NCBI GenBank assembly: GCA_037200975.1
Contig: JBBCGI010000001.1
Span: 992,001-1,056,000, forward strand
DNA: 64,000 bases
Direction of reading: 5' to 3'
Source of the DNA: Pseudomonadota bacterium
GTDB lineage: Bacteria; Pseudomonadota; Gammaproteobacteria; Steroidobacterales; Steroidobacteraceae
Shown here piece after piece: positions 26,261 to 34,580 of the stretch. The translations under genes were made by a program, and so were the position numbers. Every line of letters starts with the position of its first letter. The stretch's first letter is position 1. The notes beneath the pieces were generated by a model that saw only the letters and a list, made by a program, of their open reading frames with translations, was not told where the DNA came from and ran no database searches.

Positions 26261-27013
26261 ATGGAATCGACGGCGTCCGACTGGGTTTCTGAAACCCGTT
26301 TCGGCAAATGGTTTCTGAGTACGGAAACCTGGTTTCGCGAAGTGCTCTCCAAGGCGGTGGCCGATCTGCGCGATCTCGCGGGTACGGACGCGCCTGCGTC
26401 ATTCGACCGGATGATGGATGTCGGCTGCGGGCAAGGTCTCGCCTTCGCGCTGCTGCAGAAACATTTCGCGGCGCGGGAAATCATCGGTGTCGATATCGAT
26501 CCGCGCATGCTCGCGCTGGCGCGCGTGGAAGCGCGGCACGCCGGCGTGCCGGTGGACGTGCGCGCCTGTTCGGTGACGAAGCTCGATCTGCCGGATGCTT
26601 CCGTGGACGGCGTGTTGTGCCATCAGCTCATCCATCACGTGGCGAACCAGCAAGGCGCGCTGCGCGAGCTGCATCGCGTGCTGAAACCCGGCGGCTACCT
26701 GTTCCTGAGCGAATCCTGCGAGGCGTTCATCCGGACCTGGACGGTGCGCTGGTTTTTCCGCCATCCCGAAGGCGTGCAGCGTCCGGCCGAGGGCTACCTG
26801 AAGTTAGTCCGCGAGGCGGGCTTCGTGTTCGACGAGGCACGCGACGTGCGCACCTCGACGCCCTGGTGGTCGCTGTGGGATTTCGGATTCACACGGAAGA
26901 TCGGCCTGGTGCGCTCGCCTCCGGTGGCGACGGAACTGCTGCTGGTGGCCCGAAGAAGTGGTGCCGGAAGAAGTGGTGCCGGAAGAAGTGGTGCCGGGGT
27001 GCAATTCTCGTAA
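26261..27013 (+). CDS. Class I SAM-dependent methyltransferase with repeat-derived tail
   Basis: About 250 residues. A Rossmann methyltransferase domain shows DVGCGQGLAFALLQ (SAM motif I), IIGVDIDPRMLALAR (motif II), LDLPDASVDGVLCHQLIHHV (motif IV region) and LKPGGYLFLSE. Substrate unknown. The start is uncertain: ATG 26261 is used here, ATG 26243 is also in frame. The last 19 residues, RSGAG repeated and then VQFS, are encoded by the left arm of a REPIN-like repeat that also supplies the stop codon, so the natural C-terminus probably ended near LLLVARR. Confidence 0.82.
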   Translation: MESTASDWVSETRFGKWFLSTETWFREVLSKAVADLRDLAGTDAPASFDRMMDVGCGQGLAFALLQKHFAAREIIGVDIDPRMLALARVEARHAGVPVDVRACSVTKLDLPDASVDGVLCHQLIHHVANQQGALRELHRVLKPGGYLFLSESCEAFIRTWTVRWFFRHPEGVQRPAEGYLKLVREAGFVFDEARDVRTSTPWWSLWDFGFTRKIGLVRSPPVATELLLVARRSGAGRSGAGRSGAGVQFS

Positions 27014-27108
27014 TTGAGTCGACGGTCGCGCTTGGTTGGGGATGCGCACAATTACGAGAATTGCACCCCGGCACCACTTCTTCCGGCACCACTTCTTCAG
27101 GCGCCACT
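26951..27108. repeat. REPIN-like inverted repeat with tandem 15-bp units
   Basis: Three exact tandem copies of a 15-bp unit, GAAGAAGTGGTGCCG (26951-26995), run into GGGTGCAATTCTCGTAATTG (26996-27015). After a 32-bp spacer the mirror image follows: CAATTACGAGAATTGCACCC (27048-27067), two exact copies of CGGCACCACTTCTTC (27068-27097) and a degenerate third (27098-27108). The whole is a 158-bp near-perfect palindrome overlapping the methyltransferase 3' end. It looks like a REP doublet with satellite-like expansion of its stem. Confidence 0.85.
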
Positions 27109-27181
27109 TGCATTGCAGCCCCCTACCTTTATTCTCCGTTCCTGCCGCGCCTGAGCGCGGCGTTTTCGCCGGAGGGCACAC

Positions 27182-27928
27182 ATGTTCGGCCGCATCGCCA
27201 ACCTCTTCAAAGGGTTTCTGTCGCTGTTCGTTTCCGGCGTCGAACGCCGCAACCCCGAGGCGTTGCTCGAGCTCGAGCAGGAAAACCTGCGCAAGCAGAT
27301 CGGCAACTTCAACCAGGGCCTGGCCTCCCACGCCGGTCTCGCCGAACGCCTCATGAGCCAGGTGCGCAAACTCGAGGCCGAGCAGAAAGACCTGCGCGCC
27401 AAGACCACCGCACACGTACGTGCCGGCAACAACACCGCCGCGGGCCAGTATGCGTTGCGCCTGCAGGCCGTCGAAGCGCAGCTCACGGAAAACCGCGTGC
27501 AGCTCGAACAGGCCGAGACCACCTACAAGAACCTGGTGAAAGCCCGTGATGTCGCCATGCAGACCGCGCGCGCCAAGATCGAAAGCCTCAAGGGCGCGAT
27601 CAATGACATGCGCATGAATCAGGCCATGGCCGAAATCCACGAGATGAGCGCCGGCATGATCACCAACATCGGCGGCGCCGGGGACACGCTGAACCGTCTC
27701 GAAGGCATGGTCACGGAAGAACGCGACAAGGCGGCGGGCCGCGCGCGCGTTGCGCGCGATGCGGTCGACATGTCCCAGGTCGTGGTCAAGGAAGCCGAGA
27801 TGACCGCGCTCGCCGACCAGGCGCTGGCGGACTTCGCCGCGCGCGAAGGCATTTCCCTCAAGGGCGCCGCGGCACCCGCGCCCGCCGAGCGCTCGATGGG
27901 CGAGGCCGAAAAGCCCTCAGGTCAATGA
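27182..27928 (+). CDS. pspA: PspA/IM30-family membrane-remodelling protein
   Basis: A 248-residue protein predicted as nearly all alpha-helical. The amphipathic N-terminus MFGRIANLFKGFLSLFV matches the membrane-binding helix of PspA/Vipp1, and residues 30-225 are the long coiled coil (for example EQENLRKQIGNFNQGLASH and AQLTENRVQLEQAETTYKNL). The last 20 residues are Ala/Pro-rich. PspA/IM30 proteins are bacterial ESCRT-III relatives that polymerise on stressed inner membrane. GGAGGGCACAC precedes the ATG. It leads an operon with a AAA ATPase 45 bp downstream. No pspF-like regulator or pspBC lies nearby, so this is not the enterobacterial psp operon. Confidence 0.92.
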   Translation: MFGRIANLFKGFLSLFVSGVERRNPEALLELEQENLRKQIGNFNQGLASHAGLAERLMSQVRKLEAEQKDLRAKTTAHVRAGNNTAAGQYALRLQAVEAQLTENRVQLEQAETTYKNLVKARDVAMQTARAKIESLKGAINDMRMNQAMAEIHEMSAGMITNIGGAGDTLNRLEGMVTEERDKAAGRARVARDAVDMSQVVVKEAEMTALADQALADFAAREGISLKGAAAPAPAERSMGEAEKPSGQ

Positions 27929-27973
27929 ACAAGGGTCAATAGTTAGCTGAACGCCATACAAGGAGAGCCGGGC

Positions 27974-29626
27974 GTGCCCGCTCCTTCCGCAACGCCCGTC
28001 TGGGCCGACGAACTCGCACTCGCTTACAAGAGCGGCGCGTCCGGCCAGTTCATCCTGTTCGGCAACGTCCACGATCGCCTCGCCATCGGCGGCCAGCTCG
28101 TGAACCTCACGGACTGGCTCGAGGGCACACTGCTCAAAAGCTTCGACGTCGTGCTGGACTACGACATGGGCACGGGATTGCGCATCGAGCGCGGCGGCGA
28201 AATCGTCAACAAGTGGCAGGGCGCGCAGTTGCAACAGCAGATGCGCCAGCCCCTGCAGGCCGTGCAGTGGATAGACCGCTATCTGCGCTATCTAGGCAAT
28301 CTGCGCACGCTCGGCAACGACACGAAGACACCCAATGTCGCCGTGATCATCCGCGGCGTCGACCAGATCGTGCCGGCCGACGGCGACGGCTTCGAACATG
28401 GCAGCACCGCGAGCCTGCTGCGCGGGTGGTCGTGCGAGTCGCCTTTCACCAGCCTGCCGCTCGTGAGCCTGCTCATCGCCGACAACCTCAACGACGTCGA
28501 GCCGATGATCGCGAACTCCCCGACCGCGACGCGCACCCGCGTGCCGCTGGCCGATGCCGCCGAGCTCGAACGCGCGCTCGACATCCTGCGCGCGCAGTCG
28601 CCCAAGGCCTTCGCCGCCGACGCCAACCTCGCGCAGATCGCCGCGGCACTTGCCGGCGTCACCGTGGCAAGCCTCGGCAGCCTCGTGAAGCGGCGCCACT
28701 TCGAAACCAAACCGCTGGGCGAAGCCGACCTCGCGAAGCTCAAGAAAGAACTGGTCGAGCGCGATTCCGCGGGCCTGGTGGAATTCATCGAGCCCAAACG
28801 CACGCTCGAGGACTACCACGGCCAGGAAGCGTTGAAGACCTGGCTGCGCCAGGACATCGCACTATGGCGCGCCGGCGACCTGAAAGCGCTGCCGATGGGC
28901 TATCTACTGTGCGGCCCGGTCGGCACCGGCAAGACCTTCCTGGTCGAGTGCCTCGCCGGTGAAGCCGGCGTGCCCGTGGTCAAGCTCAAGAATTTCCGCG
29001 ACCGCTGGGTGGGTTCGAGCGAGGGCAACCTCGAAAAGATCTTCCGCCTGATCCGCGCGCTCGGCCGCTGCATGGTGTTCATCGACGAAGCCGACCAGAC
29101 CCTCGGCAAGCGCGATTCGGGCAGCGGCGACAGCGGTCTTTCGGGCCGCATCTATTCGATGATCGCGCAGGAGATGTCGGACAGCGGCAACCGCGGCCGC
29201 GTGTTGTGGTTGCTCGCCTCCTCGCGTCCCGACCTCATCGAGGTCGACCTCAAGCGCCCCGGCCGCGTCGACGTGAAAGTGCCGCTGCTGCCGACCAGCA
29301 CTGCCGCCGAGAGCGCCCAATTGATAGCCCTGCTCGCCAAACGGTACGGCCTCGAACTCAAGCCCGACGAACTCGCCAAGCTCCAACCGAAGATGCCCAC
29401 CTTGTTGACGCCCGGTGCCGCCGAAGCGCTGGTGGTCAAGGCGTACCGCCACTCGCGCACGCAGAACGTCGCGGGCTGCGCCGCGCTCGAGGCGAGCCTG
29501 GTGGGTTATCAGAACCCCGTGCCCGCCGACGTGCTCGAATTCCAGATGCGCATCGCGATCCGCGAAGCGACCGATCTCAACTTCGTGCCGCCCGCATTTC
29601 GCGCGCTGGCGTCGCAGCCCACGTAA
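27974..29626 (+). CDS. AAA+ ATPase with degenerate N-terminal module (Ycf46/Vps4-like)
   Basis: A 550-residue ATPase. The C-terminal half is a classical AAA module: Walker A GPVGTGKT (314-321), Walker B VFIDEADQ (Asp371, Glu372), a sensor-like LLASSRPDLIEVDLKRPGR with arginine-finger-type residues, and a helical lid. The N-terminal half (about 1-270) has the strand layout of a AAA module (FILFGNVHDR, NVAVIIRGVDQI, LVSLLIADN) but no P-loop, so it looks like a dead first domain as in Ycf46-type ATPases. GTG start with AGGAGAG upstream. It sits between PspA and a coiled-coil membrane protein. A role remodelling PspA assemblies is inferred from Vps4. Confidence 0.88.
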   Translation: MPAPSATPVWADELALAYKSGASGQFILFGNVHDRLAIGGQLVNLTDWLEGTLLKSFDVVLDYDMGTGLRIERGGEIVNKWQGAQLQQQMRQPLQAVQWIDRYLRYLGNLRTLGNDTKTPNVAVIIRGVDQIVPADGDGFEHGSTASLLRGWSCESPFTSLPLVSLLIADNLNDVEPMIANSPTATRTRVPLADAAELERALDILRAQSPKAFAADANLAQIAAALAGVTVASLGSLVKRRHFETKPLGEADLAKLKKELVERDSAGLVEFIEPKRTLEDYHGQEALKTWLRQDIALWRAGDLKALPMGYLLCGPVGTGKTFLVECLAGEAGVPVVKLKNFRDRWVGSSEGNLEKIFRLIRALGRCMVFIDEADQTLGKRDSGSGDSGLSGRIYSMIAQEMSDSGNRGRVLWLLASSRPDLIEVDLKRPGRVDVKVPLLPTSTAAESAQLIALLAKRYGLELKPDELAKLQPKMPTLLTPGAAEALVVKAYRHSRTQNVAGCAALEASLVGYQNPVPADVLEFQMRIAIREATDLNFVPPAFRALASQPT

Positions 29627-30483
29627 TGGCCCTCAAGGAAAAACCCTCCTACCTCGCGGCCGCATTCAATGCGCGGCCTTTCGGCATGCCGATTCCGCCG
29701 AACTGGTTCGGCATCGCCGCGTTCGGATTCCTGGGCGGATTCATCAATCCCGGCCTGTGGTTGATCGGCCTCGGCCTCGAAGGGATCTATCTCTGGTCGC
29801 TGTCGCGCAACGAGCGTTTCCGGAAGACGGTCGACGCTATCGCGGGTGTGAGCGACAGCTCCACCCGCTACGAAGACCTGCTGGCCCACCTCGACTCCCC
29901 CGCGCAGTCGCGCCAGTACGAGATCGAGCAGGAAGCCGCCGAGATCGTCGCGCTGCTGCAGCGCAGCCAGACACACGGCTCGCAGATCGGCGACGTGCGC
30001 CAGATGGCGTGGCTGCATCTCAAACTACTCGCCGCGCGCGCGTCGCTGTCGGAAGTGATCGAAGTCGCCGATCGCGAGCACAAGGCGCTCGACCTGCAGG
30101 AGAAACGCTGCCGCGAACGGCTGGCGGCGCCGGACACCGACGACGAACTGCGCCGCAGCCTCGAACAGCAGATCGAAGTCATCGTTTCCCGCCGCGCCGC
30201 GCACACGCAGGCCGAAAAGCGCCAGGAGCTGGTGGACGCGGAACTCGGCCGTCTGCGCCAGCAGGTGTCGCTGGTGCGCGAACAGGTACTGCTCGCCACC
30301 GACGAAAACAGCATGGCGCAATCGCTCGACGCGGTGTCGGCCTCGCTGAACGAGGCCAATCGCTGGCTCAAGGATCAACGCGAGCTGTTCGCGGGCATCG
30401 ACAATTTCACGGACGAGCCGCCGCCGGCGGATCTATTGGCTTCGAAACGCGGCGTCAAACGCGCGTCGAAGGTTTCCGAGTGA
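29626..30483 (+). CDS. Membrane-anchored coiled-coil protein of the PspA/AAA operon
   Basis: A 285-residue protein of no family I can name. Residues 20-60 hold two close hydrophobic segments (WFGIAAFGFLGGFINPGLW and LIGLGLEGIYLWSL), likely a membrane hairpin. From about 85 to 265 it is charged and helical, with coiled-coil character (QYEIEQEAAEIVALLQRSQ, RRSLEQQIEVIVSRRAAHTQ, ELGRLRQQVSLVREQV). It ends with a basic Lys/Arg tail. Its ATG overlaps the AAA stop (TAATG), so the two are translationally coupled. A membrane adaptor linking the ATPase and PspA is plausible inference. Confidence 0.8.
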   Translation: MALKEKPSYLAAAFNARPFGMPIPPNWFGIAAFGFLGGFINPGLWLIGLGLEGIYLWSLSRNERFRKTVDAIAGVSDSSTRYEDLLAHLDSPAQSRQYEIEQEAAEIVALLQRSQTHGSQIGDVRQMAWLHLKLLAARASLSEVIEVADREHKALDLQEKRCRERLAAPDTDDELRRSLEQQIEVIVSRRAAHTQAEKRQELVDAELGRLRQQVSLVREQVLLATDENSMAQSLDAVSASLNEANRWLKDQRELFAGIDNFTDEPPPADLLASKRGVKRASKVSE

Positions 30484-30505
30484 GTGTTCTCTAAGGAGTG
30501 GGACC

Positions 30506-32218
30506 ATGGTTTTACGTCGTTCACGCGGCTCCGCCGCCGGCAACATCATCACGATCCTGCTGCTGCTCGGCATCGTCGCGCTCGGCGCCTGGCTGTGGCT
30601 GGGCAAGAAGCCTGACGCGCCGGCAAGCGGCAGCGCAAACACTGCCGCGAACGGCAGCGCGCCAACGGCGAAATCCGACACCGGCATCGCGAAGCCCGAC
30701 GGCGACGTGCCCACGCCGATCGAACCCGTCACCGGCACACCCACGCTCGAAGCCGCGAACACCTTCGTGCCGAAGGACAACATCCTGCGCATCGACATCA
30801 GCGAATACGCCGGTTACGGCGGCCTGATCGTCGCGAACGGCGGGCTGGAACCGAACGCGGATTCGTTCTTCGCCAAGGAATACGGCTTCAAGGTCGCCAT
30901 CTCGATGAGCGAGGACGAGACCTGGTCGCCGCTCAACAACGGCCGGCTCGCGGCCACGGCCACCACCACCGACGCGCTGGCCGTGCTCGGCCGCCAGTTC
31001 GACGCCGTGGTGCCCGTGCAGATCGGCTACTCGCGCGGCGCCGACATGGTCGTCGTCGACAAGGGCATCGCGTCGATCAACCACCTCGCGGGCAAGACAC
31101 TCGCGGCCTCGCAGTTCAATGAGAGCGAGTTCTTCATCCGTTATCTCGCGCAGGAAGCTGGCGTGCCGGTGACCGTGCTGCGCGACCTGGATTCGAAGCC
31201 GGCCGCCGGTTCGCTGGGCCTCGTGTTCTATGAAGACGCCTTCACCGCCTGCGACGCCTATCAACATGAGCTCGCGAGCGGCAGCGGCCGGCTCAACGGC
31301 TGCGTCGGCTGGACTCCGAAGACGGATGAAGTGATCGAAGCCTCGAACGGCGCCGCCAAGGCGCTGGTGTCGAACCGCAACTTGTTGGTGGTCGCCGATA
31401 TTCTCGCCGTCAACAAGGGCTTCGCAAAGGCACACCCCGAGATGGTGAAGGGCCTCGTGCACGGCATTCTCGAAGGCAACCGCCGCCTGCGCGACAACCA
31501 GGCGGAGAACATCGCCGTGGTCGCGAAGGCCTTCAAGTGGAGCGAGGCCGACGCGCGCGACGAGCTGGCGCACGTGCATCTGTCCAATCTACCGGAGAAC
31601 CGCGCGTTCTTCGCCGGCACGATCGACTCCGCCGGATCGTTCGGCGGCATCTTTCAATCCTCGGTGCTCGCCTACGGCAGCGTGATCAGGAACCCGACCG
31701 ATCCGGCGCGTTTCATGGACACGAGTTTCCTCGACGGCCTGGCGAAGCGCAGCCCGTTCTCCGAACAGAAAATCGCCATCGCGCCGATCCGCACGGCTTC
31801 GCAGTCGGCGCTCGAGGGCGATCCGCTGCTCAGCAAGGACATCCGCTTCTTCTTCGAGCCCAATTCGTCGAACCTCGACCGCAATGCCGCGCAGAACCAG
31901 GAGTATCTGCAGACGATCAAGCGGTTTCTGCAGGTGTCGCCCGGCTCGACCGTGCTGCTGCGCGGCCACGTCGACAACGCGCGCGTGAACGAATTCCGCC
32001 AGTCGGGTGGCGAGCAGCTCGTGCAGAGCATGGCGCTCAAGGCGATGGAACTGTCGCGGCAACGCGCACTGGCGGTCCATGACGCCCTGCTCGCGAAATT
32101 CCCCGAGATCGACAAGTCGCGGGTCGAAGCGGTCGGCCGGGGCTGGGAAGAACCGAGCGGCGCGACGGACAATGCGCTGAACCGCCGCGTCGAAGTGCAG
32201 TGGTTCACGATCGAGTGA
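30506..32218 (+). CDS. Substrate-binding protein/OmpA-domain fusion, inner-membrane anchored
   Basis: A 570-residue protein. A basic N-terminus and one helix (IITILLLLGIVALGAWLWL) anchor it in the inner membrane with the rest periplasmic. A Ala/Pro-rich linker (35-90) leads to a NMT1/TauA-like type 2 periplasmic-binding domain (about 95-400, with GYSRGADMVVVDKGI and LAGKTLAASQFNESEFFIRY). An OmpA-like peptidoglycan-binding domain follows (about 430-570, with IRFFFEPNSSNLD and MELSRQRALAVHDAL). AAGGAG precedes the ATG. It is last in the PspA/AAA operon and would tie that cytoplasmic module to the cell wall and to a periplasmic ligand. Confidence 0.88.
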   Translation: MVLRRSRGSAAGNIITILLLLGIVALGAWLWLGKKPDAPASGSANTAANGSAPTAKSDTGIAKPDGDVPTPIEPVTGTPTLEAANTFVPKDNILRIDISEYAGYGGLIVANGGLEPNADSFFAKEYGFKVAISMSEDETWSPLNNGRLAATATTTDALAVLGRQFDAVVPVQIGYSRGADMVVVDKGIASINHLAGKTLAASQFNESEFFIRYLAQEAGVPVTVLRDLDSKPAAGSLGLVFYEDAFTACDAYQHELASGSGRLNGCVGWTPKTDEVIEASNGAAKALVSNRNLLVVADILAVNKGFAKAHPEMVKGLVHGILEGNRRLRDNQAENIAVVAKAFKWSEADARDELAHVHLSNLPENRAFFAGTIDSAGSFGGIFQSSVLAYGSVIRNPTDPARFMDTSFLDGLAKRSPFSEQKIAIAPIRTASQSALEGDPLLSKDIRFFFEPNSSNLDRNAAQNQEYLQTIKRFLQVSPGSTVLLRGHVDNARVNEFRQSGGEQLVQSMALKAMELSRQRALAVHDALLAKFPEIDKSRVEAVGRGWEEPSGATDNALNRRVEVQWFTIE

Positions 32219-32234
32219 TCTGAACGAGCAACAA

Positions 32235-32266
32235 GGCGGGCGGAGACATCCTTGCCTCCGCCCGCC
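32235..32266 (+). terminator. Intrinsic terminator-type hairpin after the PspA/AAA operon
   Basis: GGCGGGCGGAG (32235-32245) pairs perfectly with CTCCGCCCGCC (32256-32266) across a 10-nt loop, and flanking CAAC/GTTG can extend the stem. No strong T-run follows. It lies between convergent genes and can serve both. Confidence 0.65.
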
Positions 32267-32291
32267 GTTGCTTCTCAACTCACCACAAAAC

Positions 32292-33107
32292 TCAACCGGT
32301 CGCGCAGCGCGCCACGAGATTCGTCGAACGCGGCGTGGTCGTGATCCTCACATCCGATCTCGTCACCCGGTAGTGGCTGCTGTAGACCTTGTAGCTAGCC
32401 TGGCAGGGTTTGCCGAGCGCGATCGTGCCGACCTTGCGGCCGAGGCTGCGCGAACCGCTGCTGCTGGTGACCACTTCGTACACGTCGCGATTCACGGTCT
32501 TCAATGAAGGTGTGGTCGGCGGCGGCGGCGTTGTTCCCCCGCTGATCGTGATGTTCACGGTCTTGGCGGCGGTGGCGCTCGTGATGGTCTTGCTGACCAC
32601 CGCGCTGTTGTCGGACTCCACGCCAGTGGAATTCACGGCCCGCACGGCAAAGTACCAGGTGCCCGCGCCGAGCGCGGCGATCGTCGTGCCGGTGGCGTTC
32701 GCGTCGTTGACCGCCTTGCTCTGGTTGAGCGCGCTCGCGCTGTTGCCGAACACCACCTTGAAGCCGGCGAGATTGGTCAAGGTGCTGTTGTCGGTGTTCT
32801 TGGTCGGCTTGGTCCAGCTCACCGTCGAAGAACCACTGCCCCAGCTGCAGGTCAGCGTGTAGGCCTTGCTGCTCGTGATGGTGGCGAGCGTCTCGCTGCC
32901 CGACGCGAACTTGGTGCCGCTCCACGCGCCGCTCGCCGTGCAGCCCGATGCCACCGGCGACGTCGACCACGTGAGTACCGGCGCGAAACTGCCGGTCGAG
33001 GAGGTCTTGTTCGCCGTGAAAGTGATGGTGCCGGCGGTCTGTGCCTGCGCGAGCGCAGCTAACAACAACATCGGCAGCGTCAGCAACGCGTATTTGAACT
33101 TGTGCAT
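32292..33107 (-). CDS. Exported fibronectin-type-III-like protein
   Basis: A 271-residue secreted protein. The signal peptide is LLTLPMLLLAALAQAQ. It is followed by a short beta domain containing two Cys (VASGCTASGAWSG and YTLTCSWGSG), then a fibronectin-III-like domain (about 85-185: SWTKPTKNTDNSTLTNLAGF and TWYFAVRAVNSTGVESDNS), a PPPP linker and a C-terminal 55-residue domain with two Cys. The CTASGAWSG...TLTCS pattern recurs in the C-terminal domain of the pectate lyase in this window. The ATG at 33107 is preferred over a TTG at 33119. No enzymatic residues are visible; binding or structural role only. Confidence 0.78.
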   Translation of the reverse strand: MHKFKYALLTLPMLLLAALAQAQTAGTITFTANKTSSTGSFAPVLTWSTSPVASGCTASGAWSGTKFASGSETLATITSSKAYTLTCSWGSGSSTVSWTKPTKNTDNSTLTNLAGFKVVFGNSASALNQSKAVNDANATGTTIAALGAGTWYFAVRAVNSTGVESDNSAVVSKTITSATAAKTVNITISGGTTPPPPTTPSLKTVNRDVYEVVTSSSGSRSLGRKVGTIALGKPCQASYKVYSSHYRVTRSDVRITTTPRSTNLVARCATG

Positions 33108-33510
33108 GTATTGAACCAACTCGTTGAGGCCAAAGCGGAAGGCTTCTGGCGAGGTGGCAAGTGTTGAGACACACCAGTGGTTGGAGGGCGCGGATCGTCA
33201 GAACTGCGCCACCGGTGGACTGTCGCCAAACGAAGAAAAATAAGCGGCTGCCGTCACCGGGAAATCACTTGCGTGTAGTCCGCTAGGGGACCGCCGCAGC
33301 AACAGCTGTGTTTTGAAAAATCTACGCGAGATTTGGCGCGCCACGCAGCGTTGCGCGCACCGCGCCCGGCGGCGCCGGGCAAGCAAGGGAAAAAATGCGC
33401 GGGCGGACCCTGTAGCCGCGTGGCGACGTAAGAGGGCTATCGGCTGCGCGACGAAGACGAAAGGAGTGATCGCGCCCGGAGCGTTGCGCTCTCTCCGGGC
33501 GCGATCACCG
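33108..33510. other. Intergenic region, 403 bp
   Basis: It holds the upstream region of the exported FnIII-like gene (right of 33107) and the terminator of the next minus-strand gene (33466-33508). Short frames here have no ribosome binding sites and look like chance. I see nothing else in it. Confidence 0.6.
33466..33508 (-). terminator. Strong intrinsic terminator of the 33511-34236 gene
   Basis: GTGATCGCGCCCGGAG (33466-33481) pairs perfectly over 16 bp with CTCCGGGCGCGATCAC (33493-33508) around an 11-nt loop. On the minus strand it begins 3 bp after the stop codon and is followed by CTCCTTTCGTCTTCGTC, moderately T-rich. Confidence 0.85.
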
Positions 33511-34236
33511 TCAGTTGGCGCTCCACGTGAAGTTCGGAATCTCCGTGATCGCCGTACCGATCTGGATCGTCACTTCGCGATGCGACTTCAACTCGATGTT
33601 GTGCCAGTCGCCAGTCTCCTTCGTCACGACACCGGCGTCGGTGACGTACACGACGATGGGCATGCCGGTGATCCCGGCGATGTTCGCCGTCTCGAGCGGC
33701 TGGCCCCAGATGGAGAACAGCTGGCCCAGCGTGAACAGCGCGGGCGCCGGCGCTTCGACGTGGATTTTTCCGGACCGATCGTGGGTGTGGATGTTGTAGT
33801 AGCAGTGTGCCGTGGCGCTGGTCTCGACGATGCCGATTTCGCCCGGTACCGCGAGCGCCTCGCCGTTCAGGAAAATCGAGACGTGTGTGTGCACATGATA
33901 GGTCTCGTCCATCGTCGGCTCGCAGTTCAGGCCCGCGACGGCCTGGCCCTGCCCGCCATCGCCGCTGTTGCCGTCTTCCCAATGCGCCGCGCCGACGGTG
34001 TGGTTGTCATTGAGATTGATCGCGGTGGCGGACTGCGGCGGCAAGGCCGGCGGATCGGAGGGTTGCGGCGGCGGCGGCCCGGGAACCGCCGGAGGCGGTT
34101 CGGGAGAAGCCGGCGGCGGTGGGCTGTCCGATGAGCCGCCGCCGCAACCCGCGAGCGTCACGCCTAACAAGGAGACGACGCAGGCGAGCCGCGCGTATTC
34201 GAACGACCGGGTATTCGGTTTGCAGATTCTGCTCAT
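33511..34236 (-). CDS. Lipoprotein of unknown function, His-rich
   Basis: A 241-residue lipoprotein: ACVVSLLGVTLAGC with lipobox Cys31, then a Gly/Ser and Pro-rich spacer (33-70) as used to hold a domain away from the membrane. The folded part (about 75-241) has a striking histidine cluster, HVHTHVSIFLNGE and HCYYNIHTHDRSGKIHVE, with Glu/Asp nearby, suggesting metal binding in a beta-sandwich. I do not recognise a named family. It is flanked by its own terminator and probably monocistronic. Confidence 0.75.
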   Translation of the reverse strand: MSRICKPNTRSFEYARLACVVSLLGVTLAGCGGGSSDSPPPPASPEPPPAVPGPPPPQPSDPPALPPQSATAINLNDNHTVGAAHWEDGNSGDGGQGQAVAGLNCEPTMDETYHVHTHVSIFLNGEALAVPGEIGIVETSATAHCYYNIHTHDRSGKIHVEAPAPALFTLGQLFSIWGQPLETANIAGITGMPIVVYVTDAGVVTKETGDWHNIELKSHREVTIQIGTAITEIPNFTWSAN

Positions 34237-34580
34237 CGGAACTTACCTGATGGAGTGGTTGTGACCTGGTAACAACTGCAAGAGCCAAGCCAGCAGGCGT
34301 CCCGGTACGGCCGACGGCGCGTCCGGGCGCCTAGTTAGGCTGTTGCCGCGCCGCGATGTCGCATCTTCGAGACGAAGGGCGCGCCACTTCCCGGCAAACG
34401 CGGAAAACTTTTTCCCGACCCCCGGCGCGAGTTACAACCCGGCGACAACCGATTTTCCCGGCCGACAGGTACGTCAGCCGTTGCGTACAGCAACCGGAGC
34501 CGTCCGCCGGCCCTTCTGGTGTGTTGCACGGACATTTGTTATGAAGTCCACGAGGGGTCGCAGAAACCACCGGGAGTCTC
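34237..34580. other. Intergenic region between divergent genes, 344 bp
   Basis: It separates the His-rich lipoprotein (minus) from the adenosyltransferase (plus) and must contain both promoters. A GCCTAGTTAGGC palindrome lies at 34329-34340. I see no convincing gene. Confidence 0.5.

Noticed and set aside
26951-27108. CRISPR-like repeat array
   Set aside because: Units are 15 bp, directly abutting with no spacers, and the two sides are mirror images; this is a palindromic REPIN-like element, not CRISPR.
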